60,944 nt of DNA from Bacteroidota bacterium (GTDB lineage: Bacteria > Bacteroidota > Bacteroidia > Chitinophagales > Chitinophagaceae): NCBI GenBank assembly GCA_013286305.1, contig JABDFW010000011.1:1-60944 (forward strand), in the 5' to 3' direction. Position numbers and translations under genes: made by a program. The notes below the pieces were generated by a model. That model had not been told where the DNA came from. It did not search any database and was given only the letters and a program-made list of their open reading frames with translations. Below, in pieces: positions 8,621-15,681 of this stretch (position 1 is the first letter of the stretch; every line of letters begins with the position of its first letter).

Positions 8621-9457
8621 TCAATCTTCATGCCGTACTGTTAGTACCGGGATGTTTGACCCATACGACAACATGCGCCTTGTTAAATTGCTCCACCAGC
8701 CGGGCATAAAAAATTCTTTAATATGATTTATCATTATAAGGTCAGCATTTATTTTTTTTGAAAACTCAAGTGTTGTTCTTGCCAGGTTTTTTCCTTCCAG
8801 CAAAATGGATTGTACAGGTACGGTTGTAAGGCTTTGAAATATCTCCAGTGTTTGGCTAAGAACAGGCAGGTTATGGGCGCCATCTTTTTGCTTCAGGGAT
8901 ACTAAGTATATAGTTGACTTAAAAAACCTGCCCAGCATGGCGGCCATGCGTATCCGTCTTAACGGAATATGGTCATTAAGAGGTAACACGATCTTTTTAA
9001 AATGACTTACCAAACCGCTTGCGCGTACAGCCAATACCGGCACATTGGTTTTATGCATGAGTGTACTGATGGTAACGGCAGACCACAACCTGTGCAGCAG
9101 GTTAAACCTTGACAAGCCCATTACTACAAGATCAACACTATTGCGAATGATATACTCCTGCAATTCATGCGATGGGTTGCCATGCAGCAAAGTGATCTCT
9201 ATAGTACAATTTGAGCAGATATGATCTTTATATTGCTCCTTCAGCTCTTTTAGTTTTTCACGCGCAATCCTGGCGTCAAGTACAGGCTCATTATGAAAAA
9301 AACCATGGCCGGTATAAAAAGCGATATACGAAACCACATGCACAAAATGTATGTTACAGTTAAATGCATTTGCAAGCTCAATGGCTTTTGCAATACCCCA
9401 TTTGTTCTTGGTGGTAAAATCAACCGGGACCATTATATTGTAAAAATTGTTTGACAT
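8621..9457 (-). CDS. Tandem universal stress protein (two Usp domains)
   Basis: The protein has 278 residues made of two Usp-like halves, about residues 5-145 and 150-278. Each ends in a strand typical of the fold (VPVLAVRAS and IPVLTVRHED). The canonical ATP-binding pattern G-x2-G-x9-G-S/T is not clear in either half (for example VMGLSRFNLLHRLWS), so this looks like a non-ATP-binding member. Two-domain Usp proteins are common in Bacteroidota and are linked to starvation or stress. It lies 47 bases downstream of the glycosyltransferase-phosphatase gene on the same strand and may be cotranscribed with it. Confidence 0.85.
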   Translation of the reverse strand: MSNNFYNIMVPVDFTTKNKWGIAKAIELANAFNCNIHFVHVVSYIAFYTGHGFFHNEPVLDARIAREKLKELKEQYKDHICSNCTIEITLLHGNPSHELQEYIIRNSVDLVVMGLSRFNLLHRLWSAVTISTLMHKTNVPVLAVRASGLVSHFKKIVLPLNDHIPLRRIRMAAMLGRFFKSTIYLVSLKQKDGAHNLPVLSQTLEIFQSLTTVPVQSILLEGKNLARTTLEFSKKINADLIMINHIKEFFMPGWWSNLTRRMLSYGSNIPVLTVRHED

Positions 9458-9504
9458 AACATTTTAATATTTTAAACTTAATAAAAAGGCTTACTACATC
9501 CTGC

Positions 9505-10863
9505 TTATGCATAGGCCAGCAATGGTTCAAAACGTTCTTCCATTATTTCAAGTTTGGCAATGGCACGCAAAATGTCGTCATTGGTTCTAAACGCAACCCC
9601 TTTGCCTGCGTGGCCAACCATACACCGGTCATCCTTACTGTCTCCTACTATTATGCAGTTCTTTAATTGCACCTGGTATTTTTTGCAGGCAAATTGCACT
9701 GCGTTGGTTTTGCAATAAGAATGGCCGCATATACTCTCGTCTGATGCAAAAAAATAAGATGGTGTATTAACTTCGCCCGTTGCTCTCCCTTCAAAAAACT
9801 CCAGTTGGTTTGCATAGCAAAAATCAGCTTCAATATTTTTCATCACATAATTGGTAATAAGCGTGTAGCTATTGCTTATAATGCCTGTTATATACCCCTG
9901 TTGCTTTAATTGGGCAACCACATGTTTCGTATCTTCTATTATTGACATATTGTGTATAATATTCAGCAATTCATCAAGGGTCTTGTCCCTAAACAATAAA
10001 GCTATCTGCTTGGTAAGTGCCATTACGTCTTTTTCGGTTGCCCTTAAATCTTCAAGCCTGGCAGTAAATCCAAATTTTTTGGCACTTTCATCTACAAAGC
10101 GGCCTTTTAAAATGGTATCGTCCATATCAAAAATCGCCATTTTTCGCCAACTGCCTGTCGTTTCAGCTTCCGTAATTTTGTTTGGGGAGACTGGCGTATT
10201 TTCCTTGTTATCATCATCCTGTTTTTGATGCGCTTTTGTAATAATAGCGCTTGCCACCTCCTTGCTCATTTTGCCTAATTCTTCCCAGGGTTTACTCTTG
10301 TTTTCAATATATCCAATATTAACTTCTTTTATCCTGGCTTTCATCAGGTACATATCCAGTAATATTCCTATATCAACACCATAATCATTAAAAAAATTGA
10401 TCCTTTTAAAAAAACTTTTTTTACCTGCGATCATGCCGCTCAACGGTTGGGTAAATTGAGCGAGGCCAGGGTAAAAAATATTCAGTAAAGGTTTGGCAAC
10501 CAGTTCAGTCACACGGCCTGCATTGCGGCTAAAAGTCCCCTTTACAAAATCTGCTTCGTTTTCCAATATTGGCTGTGCAAGCAGCGCTATCACATTTTCA
10601 GGATAAGGGTCAATATCGCCATCCAGGAAAACCAGCAACTCATTTCCTGATACCCCAATGCCATCTTTTAAGGAAATGCCTTTTCCGCGTATTTTGCTTG
10701 TAATTACTTTTGCGCCGGCTTCTGCAGCCAGTGCCGCTGTGCTATCGTCTGATGTATCGTCCACAACAATTACTTCACTAACCAATGGATTGTCCAGGCA
10801 ATACCTAACTACACTGGCTATTGTTTTTTCTTCGTTTAGAGCCGGGATAATGACAGACAACAT
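9505..10863 (-). CDS. Fusion protein: GpgS-like (GT81-type) glycosyltransferase + HAD phosphatase
   Basis: From the ATG at 10863 the protein has 452 residues. This start has an unusually good ribosome site (AGGAG, 5 bases upstream), so the ATG at 10914 is rejected. Residues 1-210 form a GT-A transferase with PALNEEKTI, VVDDTSDDS and the metal-binding DGD (81-83). GRVTELVAKPLLNIFYP, QPLSG and YGVDIG match glucosyl-3-phosphoglycerate synthases rather than generic family 2 enzymes. After a polar linker (214-240), residues 241-452 form a SerB-like HAD phosphatase: FDMDDT (D246, D248), GIISNS, CKTNAV and GDSKDD. I infer that one chain makes glucosyl-3-phosphoglycerate and dephosphorylates it to glucosylglycerate, a stress solute. 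The sugar donor and acceptor are untested. Confidence 0.75.
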   Translation of the reverse strand: MLSVIIPALNEEKTIASVVRYCLDNPLVSEVIVVDDTSDDSTAALAAEAGAKVITSKIRGKGISLKDGIGVSGNELLVFLDGDIDPYPENVIALLAQPILENEADFVKGTFSRNAGRVTELVAKPLLNIFYPGLAQFTQPLSGMIAGKKSFFKRINFFNDYGVDIGILLDMYLMKARIKEVNIGYIENKSKPWEELGKMSKEVASAIITKAHQKQDDDNKENTPVSPNKITEAETTGSWRKMAIFDMDDTILKGRFVDESAKKFGFTARLEDLRATEKDVMALTKQIALLFRDKTLDELLNIIHNMSIIEDTKHVVAQLKQQGYITGIISNSYTLITNYVMKNIEADFCYANQLEFFEGRATGEVNTPSYFFASDESICGHSYCKTNAVQFACKKYQVQLKNCIIVGDSKDDRCMVGHAGKGVAFRTNDDILRAIAKLEIMEERFEPLLAYA

Positions 10864-11159
10864 GTGGTCTCCTTTTTTGCAGATATAAAACCAGTTAACC
10901 TGTAACACCTGCAAGTTTTTTTACAAATGGGTTAAGTGCATCTTTGTTAACAGCCAATATCGTGCCTGTTAAATGGTAACTAATATGAATGTTGTTTTAA
11001 AAAGGGAATAAGCGGTTTATTGAGGGGAATAGAGTTTTTGCGATGATTGTTATGAAGTAATTTAAAGATATGATATTATTATAAACTGCAAATTAATTAT
11101 CCTTGTAGTCTTAGGTTTAGGAGTTAATTTAACGCCATTTTGTTAAATTGATTTCGCAG
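10864..11159. other. AT-rich intergenic region, no gene seen
   Basis: Between two minus-strand genes. It holds the AGGAG ribosome site of the fusion gene at its left edge. Otherwise I see no open frame, stem-loop or repeat of note. Confidence 0.5.
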
Positions 11160-11945
11160 TTACCTGAAATTAAACTGCCTGATAAATGCATCCCTGTAAT
11201 TACGTCCAATGGGCAGCGTAAATTTGCCAACCTGCAACTCTGAATCACTAAAGGTAGTTATAGCATTCATATTAACGAGGTAGGAGCGGTGTATGCGCAC
11301 AAATTGGCTGTAGTTTATTTTGTCTTCTAATTGTTGCAGCGACATACGTACTGTATATTTTTTATCCGATGTTACCATGTGTATGTAATTATTGTCGGCT
11401 TCGGCATACATAATTTCACCAAGCATTACTTTAATAAAACGGTAATTCTGTTTGATAAAAATATAATCATTCAGTTGAAGTATTTGTTCCTTATCAGTGT
11501 CTGTTTCTTTAACAGCATACATTCCCGAATCGAGATTGATTGTGGCTTTGGGGTTATTGTGCATTAACGCAAAATTGCTTAGCGCAAGTTCAATGGCTAT
11601 GCGAACATTTTGAATGCTGTATGGTTTGGTAAGGTAAGCAGAAGGCTTTGTGCGTTTCATACGCTGCAGGGTTTCTGCATCGCTGAGAGCGGTAAGATAA
11701 ATTATAGGGGCATCACGCAGATCAAGCAGTTTTTCTACAAGGCTTATTCCATCTGTGTCGCCAATTATATTAATGTCAACAAGCAGTATATCAATTTCCT
11801 GCTCCCTGAACAATATTTCCGCATCTTCTGCATTATCTGCAATACCCACTATTACATAACCCTCTTTTGTAAGCGACGCAGCAAGGTCCATGGCTACTAT
11901 GGCTTCATCCTCTACAATTAATATATGTACTTTGTCGTCTTTCAT
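11160..11945 (-). CDS. LytTR-family response regulator, likely orphan
   Basis: The protein has 261 residues. The receiver domain begins HILIVEDEAIVAMDLAAS and has its phospho-acceptor in ILLVDINIIGDTDGI, with the lysine in YLTKPYSIQ. The GDTDGI form of receiver usually pairs with HisKA_2-type kinases. A linker of about 25 residues leads to a LytTR DNA-binding domain (about 165-261) with EADNNYIHMV and FVRIHRSYLVNMNAI. Immediately upstream on the same strand (gap of 4 bases) is what looks like the decayed end of such a kinase, so this regulator may have lost its partner. It could still respond to another kinase. Confidence 0.85.
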   Translation of the reverse strand: MKDDKVHILIVEDEAIVAMDLAASLTKEGYVIVGIADNAEDAEILFREQEIDILLVDINIIGDTDGISLVEKLLDLRDAPIIYLTALSDAETLQRMKRTKPSAYLTKPYSIQNVRIAIELALSNFALMHNNPKATINLDSGMYAVKETDTDKEQILQLNDYIFIKQNYRFIKVMLGEIMYAEADNNYIHMVTSDKKYTVRMSLQQLEDKINYSQFVRIHRSYLVNMNAITTFSDSELQVGKFTLPIGRNYRDAFIRQFNFR

Positions 11946-11949
11946 AGTG

Positions 11950-12312
11950 TTATGCTGCTTCAGGAATAGTAAAGATAAAACTTGTACCTTTATTTACTTC
12001 TGGTTTTTCTTTTGCACACAACCGGCCGCAAAGCGCGTTTACCAACCGCCTGCTAAAAGAAGTATTACAGTTATCATGCCATCTGATGAATGCGCCGGAG
12101 ATATTATTGAGCAATACCGGGTTTTCAATATCATTTGCCGCATGCTTATTAAGAATAGTTAAAAAAGCGCCTGCTTTGGTCGCCTGTGGCGCAAATAATT
12201 TGCCACAGCAAAGAACAATTATCAGCAAAAGCAATCTTCTCACAGAAGAGATGAAATTTGAATTTTTGAAAAAATGTTTTTTATTGGTGTTGCACATAGT
12301 GGTTAACTGCAT
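11950..12312 (-). pseudogene. Probable remnant of a histidine kinase C-terminus
   Basis: A 120-residue frame ends with LVNALCGRLC and NKGTSFIFTIPEA. That ending resembles the last strands of HisKA_2/HATPase kinases (LVNALxxQL...NKGTSFxFTIP). The rest does not form an ATP-binding domain: the N-box and the DxGxG and GxGL boxes are missing, and the N-terminus is a hydrophobic stretch of unclear origin. It precedes a LytTR response regulator by 4 bases on the same strand, where a cognate kinase is expected. I read it as a degraded kinase gene. It could also be a short expressed protein of new function; the frame itself is open. Confidence 0.4.
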
Positions 12313-12560
12313 ATACGGTAGTATGATGCCTAAAGGTTGCTTTACCCATCAAGTTATTTATCCAACCAGGCTGCATATAACTATACAACTAAAAGATTTT
12401 GTTGTGTTTAAGCAGCGCATGAGGGGGATATATTTTCGCAACGGGAAGATAAGAAAATATATAAATGATTGCTAATATATTAGGTATGAACTTTTATGAA
12501 TTGTTTATTAAAAATCGCAAAGGTTTTAACCAGTACCAAATTCCCCTTTATTTTTGTTAT

Positions 12561-13259
12561 ATGGCTAAAAAGAAATTAGTGGTTTTAACCGGCGCGGGCA
12601 TAAGTGCAGAAAGTGGATTAAAAACATTTCGCGACAGTGATGGTTTATGGAACGGCTATAATATTGAAGACGTTGCTACACCGCGTGCCTGGAAAAAAGA
12701 CCCTAAACTGGTACTCGAGTTTTATAATATGCGCCGCAAAGATGTTGCTTTAGCAATACCTAACAACGCACATACTATTCTTGCAGAGCTGGAGAATGAT
12801 TTTGATGTTCATATTATAACACAGAATATTGATGACCTGCACGAACGTGCAGGCAGCACTAAAATATGCCACTTGCATGGTGAGATATTTAAAATGCGCA
12901 GTGAAACAGATGAAGAACTTATATACGAAATACGGGAAGATATTTTATTTGGGGATACTGCCGCGGATGGCAGGCAATTGCGGCCTTATATTGTTTGGTT
13001 TGAAGAACCGGTACCGATGATAGAAACCGCTGTTGAGATAACAAGATCAGCAGAAATATTTTTGGTAATAGGTACGTCGCTTGCAGTGTATCCCGCGGCA
13101 GGACTGGTTAATTATGCCCCCTGGAAAATACCAAAATTTATTGTAGATAAACGCGTGCCCAATACATCATCAATATACAACCTTACCGCAATAGAAAAAC
13201 CCGCCACGGAAGGAATCGCAGTACTGAGAGAGATGTTGAAGAAGTTGACAGATGTTTAG
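12561..13259 (+). CDS. Sirtuin, NAD+-dependent protein deacylase (CobB/SIRT5-like)
   Basis: From the ATG at 12561 (MAKKKLVVLTGAGISAESGL) the protein has 232 residues. Motifs in order: GAGISAESG and TFRD for NAD+ binding, TQNIDDLHERAG, the catalytic histidine in HLHG (His106), GTSLAVYPAAGL near the end. FYNMRR supplies the Tyr-x-x-Arg pair that in CobB and SIRT5 binds acidic acyl groups, so succinyl or malonyl lysine is a likely substrate. The usual four zinc-binding cysteines are absent: the module after HLHGEIFK has no Cys. This appears typical of the Bacteroidota branch. The open frame before 12561 is not supported. The C-terminal codons run into a GTTGACAG repeat. Confidence 0.9.
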   Translation: MAKKKLVVLTGAGISAESGLKTFRDSDGLWNGYNIEDVATPRAWKKDPKLVLEFYNMRRKDVALAIPNNAHTILAELENDFDVHIITQNIDDLHERAGSTKICHLHGEIFKMRSETDEELIYEIREDILFGDTAADGRQLRPYIVWFEEPVPMIETAVEITRSAEIFLVIGTSLAVYPAAGLVNYAPWKIPKFIVDKRVPNTSSIYNLTAIEKPATEGIAVLREMLKKLTDV

Positions 13260-13275
13260 ATGACAGTTGACAGGG
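13244..13275. repeat. Short-period repeat, unit like GTTGACAG
   Basis: Units GTTGACAG, GATGACAG and GTTGACAG run from the last codons of the sirtuin gene into the spacer, so the C-terminal residues LTDV are partly written by repeat sequence. Confidence 0.4.
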
Positions 13276-13326
13276 AAGAAAAGTCATTTGTTATTAAGCA
13301 AGAAGTTAACAGGAAGAACAGGCATC

Positions 13327-13386
13327 GTCATTGCGAAAAAATCGGTACGGGTTTGTGCACGGGGATTTTTGTGGCAATCTGCTGAA
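13327..13386. repeat. Imperfect inverted repeat of the GTCATTGCGA type
   Basis: Starts GTCATTGCGAAAAAATC and ends GGATTTTTGTGGCAATCTGC; the ends are imperfectly complementary. It lies in the spacer between the convergent sirtuin and ArsC-like genes. The form is like dispersed palindromic elements common in environmental bacteria. Confidence 0.45.
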
Positions 13387-13436
13387 GAATAGTTGACTGG
13401 TGTTGATGCCTTTTCATAAATAAAAAATTCCCTGTC

Positions 13437-13808
13437 TTAAGTCCCCCTATAGGGGATGGGGGTAAACACTTCCTTATACTTTTTCTTATCAACGCCTACA
13501 GCCATAACATTTCCATCCAATTCAATTACAGGGCGTTTAATTAAGCTTGTGTTTAACAGCATTATTTTTACAGCCTCATTTTCATTTGTTATCGCAGCCT
13601 GGGCATCAGCATTTAATCCGCGCCAGGTAGTGCTTCTTTTATTAAGAATAGTTTCCCAACCTTTTTGGCCGCACCATGCCTGCAACTTTTCAGCTGCTAT
13701 GCCGCTGGTTTTATAATCGTGCAGTTCAAATGCTATCTTGTGTTCATTAAACCATTCCATTGCTGCTTTTGTGGCATCACAATAAGGTAGGCCATACATA
13801 ATATACAT
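13437..13808 (-). CDS. ArsC/Spx-family protein (arsenate reductase-like, YffB type)
   Basis: The protein has 123 residues with a thioredoxin-like fold. MYIMYGLPYCDATKAA places a single active-site Cys near residue 10, without the CxxC of Spx. DYKTSG, NKRSTTWRGL and SLIKRPVIELDG match the ArsC family core. YffB-like members are glutathione- or thiol-dependent reductases of unclear substrate, and true arsenate reduction is not shown here. The last residues, TPIPYRGT, are encoded by a CCCCTATAGGGG boundary repeat, so the natural C-terminus has been extended or replaced by repeat sequence. It converges with the sirtuin gene. Confidence 0.85.
   Translation of the reverse strand: MYIMYGLPYCDATKAAMEWFNEHKIAFELHDYKTSGIAAEKLQAWCGQKGWETILNKRSTTWRGLNADAQAAITNENEAVKIMLLNTSLIKRPVIELDGNVMAVGVDKKKYKEVFTPIPYRGT
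13441..13462. repeat. Palindromic gene-end repeat (CCCCTATAGGGG core), copy 1
   Basis: Core CCCCTATAGGGG followed by ATGGGGG. It lies inside the 3' end of the ArsC-like gene. Similar cores follow the ROK kinase gene (14636-14658) and sdhB (47961-47978), each time at the 3' end of a minus-strand gene. Confidence 0.55.
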
Positions 13809-13826
13809 GCTGTAAAGATAAGATGG

Positions 13827-13850
13827 AAGACCGAAAGTCCGAAAGTTGAA
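13827..13850. repeat. Short-period repeat, unit CCGAAAGT
   Basis: GACCGAAAGTCCGAAAGTTGA: two and a half copies of an 8-base unit, just upstream of the ArsC-like gene. Confidence 0.45.
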
Positions 13851-14000
13851 AAGTGAGTTAAATCCGAAAATAGTGGATCAGATGTTTAAGCCGCATCATT
13901 TCTTCATTCGTAAACTTGCCTACCGGCAAGCAGGTTCGTATTGATTCGTATTTCGTAGTAATCACAGCGCAATCAGAAAAATCAGGATAGAATCGTGGTA

Positions 14001-14036
14001 AAAAAATTAGCCCCATACCAGGAATGGAACGGGGCT
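14001..14036 (-). terminator. Rho-independent terminator, minus strand
   Basis: On the minus strand AGCCCC pairs with GGGGCT around a 16-base centre and is followed by AATTTTTTT. It lies about 115 bases past the truncated esterase stop. It could end that transcript or a short RNA starting near 14060. Confidence 0.6.
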
Positions 14037-14152
14037 TGCTAACCTATGAAAAACACCATCTTTATAAACGTAAATGTTTAATATTTTGTTTTTATATTAT
14101 TTTACTTTAAGCTTAATTTATACTTTTATTTAATATGTTTTAACTTAATTGG

Positions 14153-14464
14153 TTATTTCTGCCTGAAACTATCCCCAATAGTGCCATCGGCAATAGCCTT
14201 GTTTGCATAGCGGTTAATTTCGCCAAATTGTAACCAACCCGTATTGTCATCAGTAAAGCCATGCAAAAGGGAGACAACAGGATAGCTGCGCTCCGATTTT
14301 TCATAACCGGCAGGCAGGTATATTGTATAGTTAACATCCCTGGAAAGAATAGCGCTTTTAATTGTTTTTTGTTCAATCACCTTGCCCGTTGTTTGGGCAT
14401 TTGTAAAGTTAAATGTACACAATAGGGTAATTAGTAGAAAAAGCAGATTAAAACCGTGTCGCAT
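14153..14464 (-). pseudogene. Truncated secreted esterase (alpha/beta-hydrolase N-terminal fragment)
   Basis: From the ATG at 14464 only about 103 residues are encoded. There is a signal peptide (MRHGFNLLFLLITLL...TNAQ), then the N-terminal strands of a PF00756-type esterase: VNYTIYLPAGYEKS and YPVVSLLHGFTDDNTGWLQ. The frame then stops after IADGTIGDSFRQK, where intact relatives go on for another 150 or more residues including the serine elbow. No remainder is found downstream in any frame; the sequence becomes AT-rich. It therefore lacks catalytic residues and is most likely a gene fragment. Confidence 0.7.
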
Positions 14465-14561
14465 GGCAGCGTGTGTTTTTACAGTGCATAAATATAACAA
14501 AATTATTTAGTATTACTATACAAATTTAGAAGACAATTATTTTAAGTATTGTTATAAACAA

Positions 14562-14590
14562 CAAAACGCCGGTATAAACCAGCGTTTTTA
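14562..14590 (-). terminator. Bidirectional terminator-like stem-loop downstream of the ROK gene
   Basis: AAAACGCCGGT and ACCAGCGTTTTT pair with one mismatch around ATAA. Read on the minus strand it ends in TTTTG after a GC-containing stem, and it lies between the ROK kinase 3' end and the truncated esterase. Confidence 0.65.
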
Positions 14591-14635
14591 ATGATGCAAC
14601 TTATGCTTAACCTACTTTCGTGCGCTATCTTCTTC

Positions 14636-14658
14636 CTCTCCCCTTAAGGGGCTGGGGC
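14636..14658. repeat. Palindromic gene-end repeat (CCCCTTAAGGGG core), copy 2
   Basis: Core CCCCTTAAGGGG followed by CTGGGGC, 7 bases past the stop codon of the minus-strand ROK kinase gene. See the related copies at 13441 and 47961. Confidence 0.55.
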
Positions 14659-14664
14659 GTCAGT

Positions 14665-15642
14665 TTAACTCAACTCCCACGCCAATGCGCTTGCACCAAG
14701 AATTGCGGCGTCAGATTCCTTAAGGTGGCTTACCAATATTTTTACTTTATTCTGAAATATCTGTATCAGGTTTGCTTCCATATGCTCGCGGGTAGGCTTT
14801 AATATCAAGTCGCCTGCTTTTGTTAATCCACCAAACAGGATGATTGCTTCGGGGCTGCTGAACATAACGAAATTTGCCAAAGCCATACCAAGAATTTTGC
14901 CGGTATATTCAAAAATTTCCTTTGCAAGCTTATCGCCCTGCATTGCGGCATCATACACTTTTTTAGAATCAATTTGATCTTTAGGAACATCCCTTAATAA
15001 ACTTGCCTGTTTGCTTTTTTGCAGTAACTCAAGCGTGGTAAGTGTAACGCCCGTAGCAGATGCATAGCTTTCAAGCGAACCATATTTTCCTGTTCCCTCA
15101 TGAAAACGGCCTTCGGGAATAATAATAGTATGCCCCAGTTCGCCTGCAAAACCATCATGCCCATAAATTAAGCTCCCGTTTGCAACAATACCGCTTCCAA
15201 CACCGGTGCCCAGGGTTATCATAATAAAATCCTTCATACCCTGTGCGGCGCCATAGGTCATTTCGCCTATTGCGGCGGCATTGGCATCGTTGGTTAATAT
15301 AACAGGCAGCTGAAATTTATCCTGTATAAGTTTTGCAAGCGGAACAATGCCTTTCCATGGCAGGTTTGGCGCATACTCAATCGTTCCTGTATAATAGTTA
15401 CCATTAGGCGCGCCTACACCCATTCCTTTTATCCTGCCAACGCCACCCGCTTTTTCAATAAGAGGAGAAACAGAATTGTGCAGTTCTGTTATAAAAGTAT
15501 CAATGTGCTTGTGCTTTTTAGTAGATATCTCACCCGAAAAAAGTACGTTCCCAACCCTGTCAACAATGCCGAACTTGGTACCTGTACCGCCAATGTCAAT
15601 GCCTATTGCTAACGGTTCTAAAGAAGGTTTTGCAGTTGCCAT
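14665..15642 (-). CDS. ROK-family sugar kinase, probable glucokinase
   Basis: The protein has 325 residues. IGIDIGGTGTKFGIV is the phosphate-binding loop (residues about 13-27), LTNDANAAAIGE carries the catalytic Asp, and ITLGTGVGSGIV is the second phosphate loop. The sugar-binding GELGH is present. The zinc motif CxCGxxGCxE that normally follows is replaced by GTGKYGSLESYAS, which keeps the ExxxS frame but has no cysteines. The enzyme would phosphorylate glucose or a related hexose to feed glycogen synthesis or glycolysis. It is 40 bases downstream of a sugar permease gene on the same strand, so the two probably form an uptake-and-phosphorylation unit. Confidence 0.88.
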   Translation of the reverse strand: MATAKPSLEPLAIGIDIGGTGTKFGIVDRVGNVLFSGEISTKKHKHIDTFITELHNSVSPLIEKAGGVGRIKGMGVGAPNGNYYTGTIEYAPNLPWKGIVPLAKLIQDKFQLPVILTNDANAAAIGEMTYGAAQGMKDFIMITLGTGVGSGIVANGSLIYGHDGFAGELGHTIIIPEGRFHEGTGKYGSLESYASATGVTLTTLELLQKSKQASLLRDVPKDQIDSKKVYDAAMQGDKLAKEIFEYTGKILGMALANFVMFSSPEAIILFGGLTKAGDLILKPTREHMEANLIQIFQNKVKILVSHLKESDAAILGASALAWELS

Positions 15643-15681
15643 AGTATCCTGTTAAAATAAAAATCCTGTTTATTAAAAAAA

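Larger units (their letters stand above)
13809..14152. other. 344-base intergenic region with repeats and a minus-strand hairpin
   Basis: Contains a CCGAAAGT-unit repeat (13827-13850), a TTCGTA-rich stretch with a CTTGCC...GGCAAG palindrome (about 13903-13960), and a terminator-like hairpin reading leftward (14001-14036). The right end (14060-14150) is very AT-rich. No gene of convincing length is seen. Confidence 0.5.

Noticed and set aside
8621-9457. ATP-binding universal stress protein
   Set aside because: The fold is Usp, but the G-x2-G-x9-G-S/T nucleotide motif is not convincing in either half, so I do not claim ATP binding.
12086-12475. 129-residue plus-strand frame upstream of the sirtuin
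   Set aside because: It mostly lies opposite the kinase remnant, shows no family pattern, and ends at the alternative sirtuin start region.
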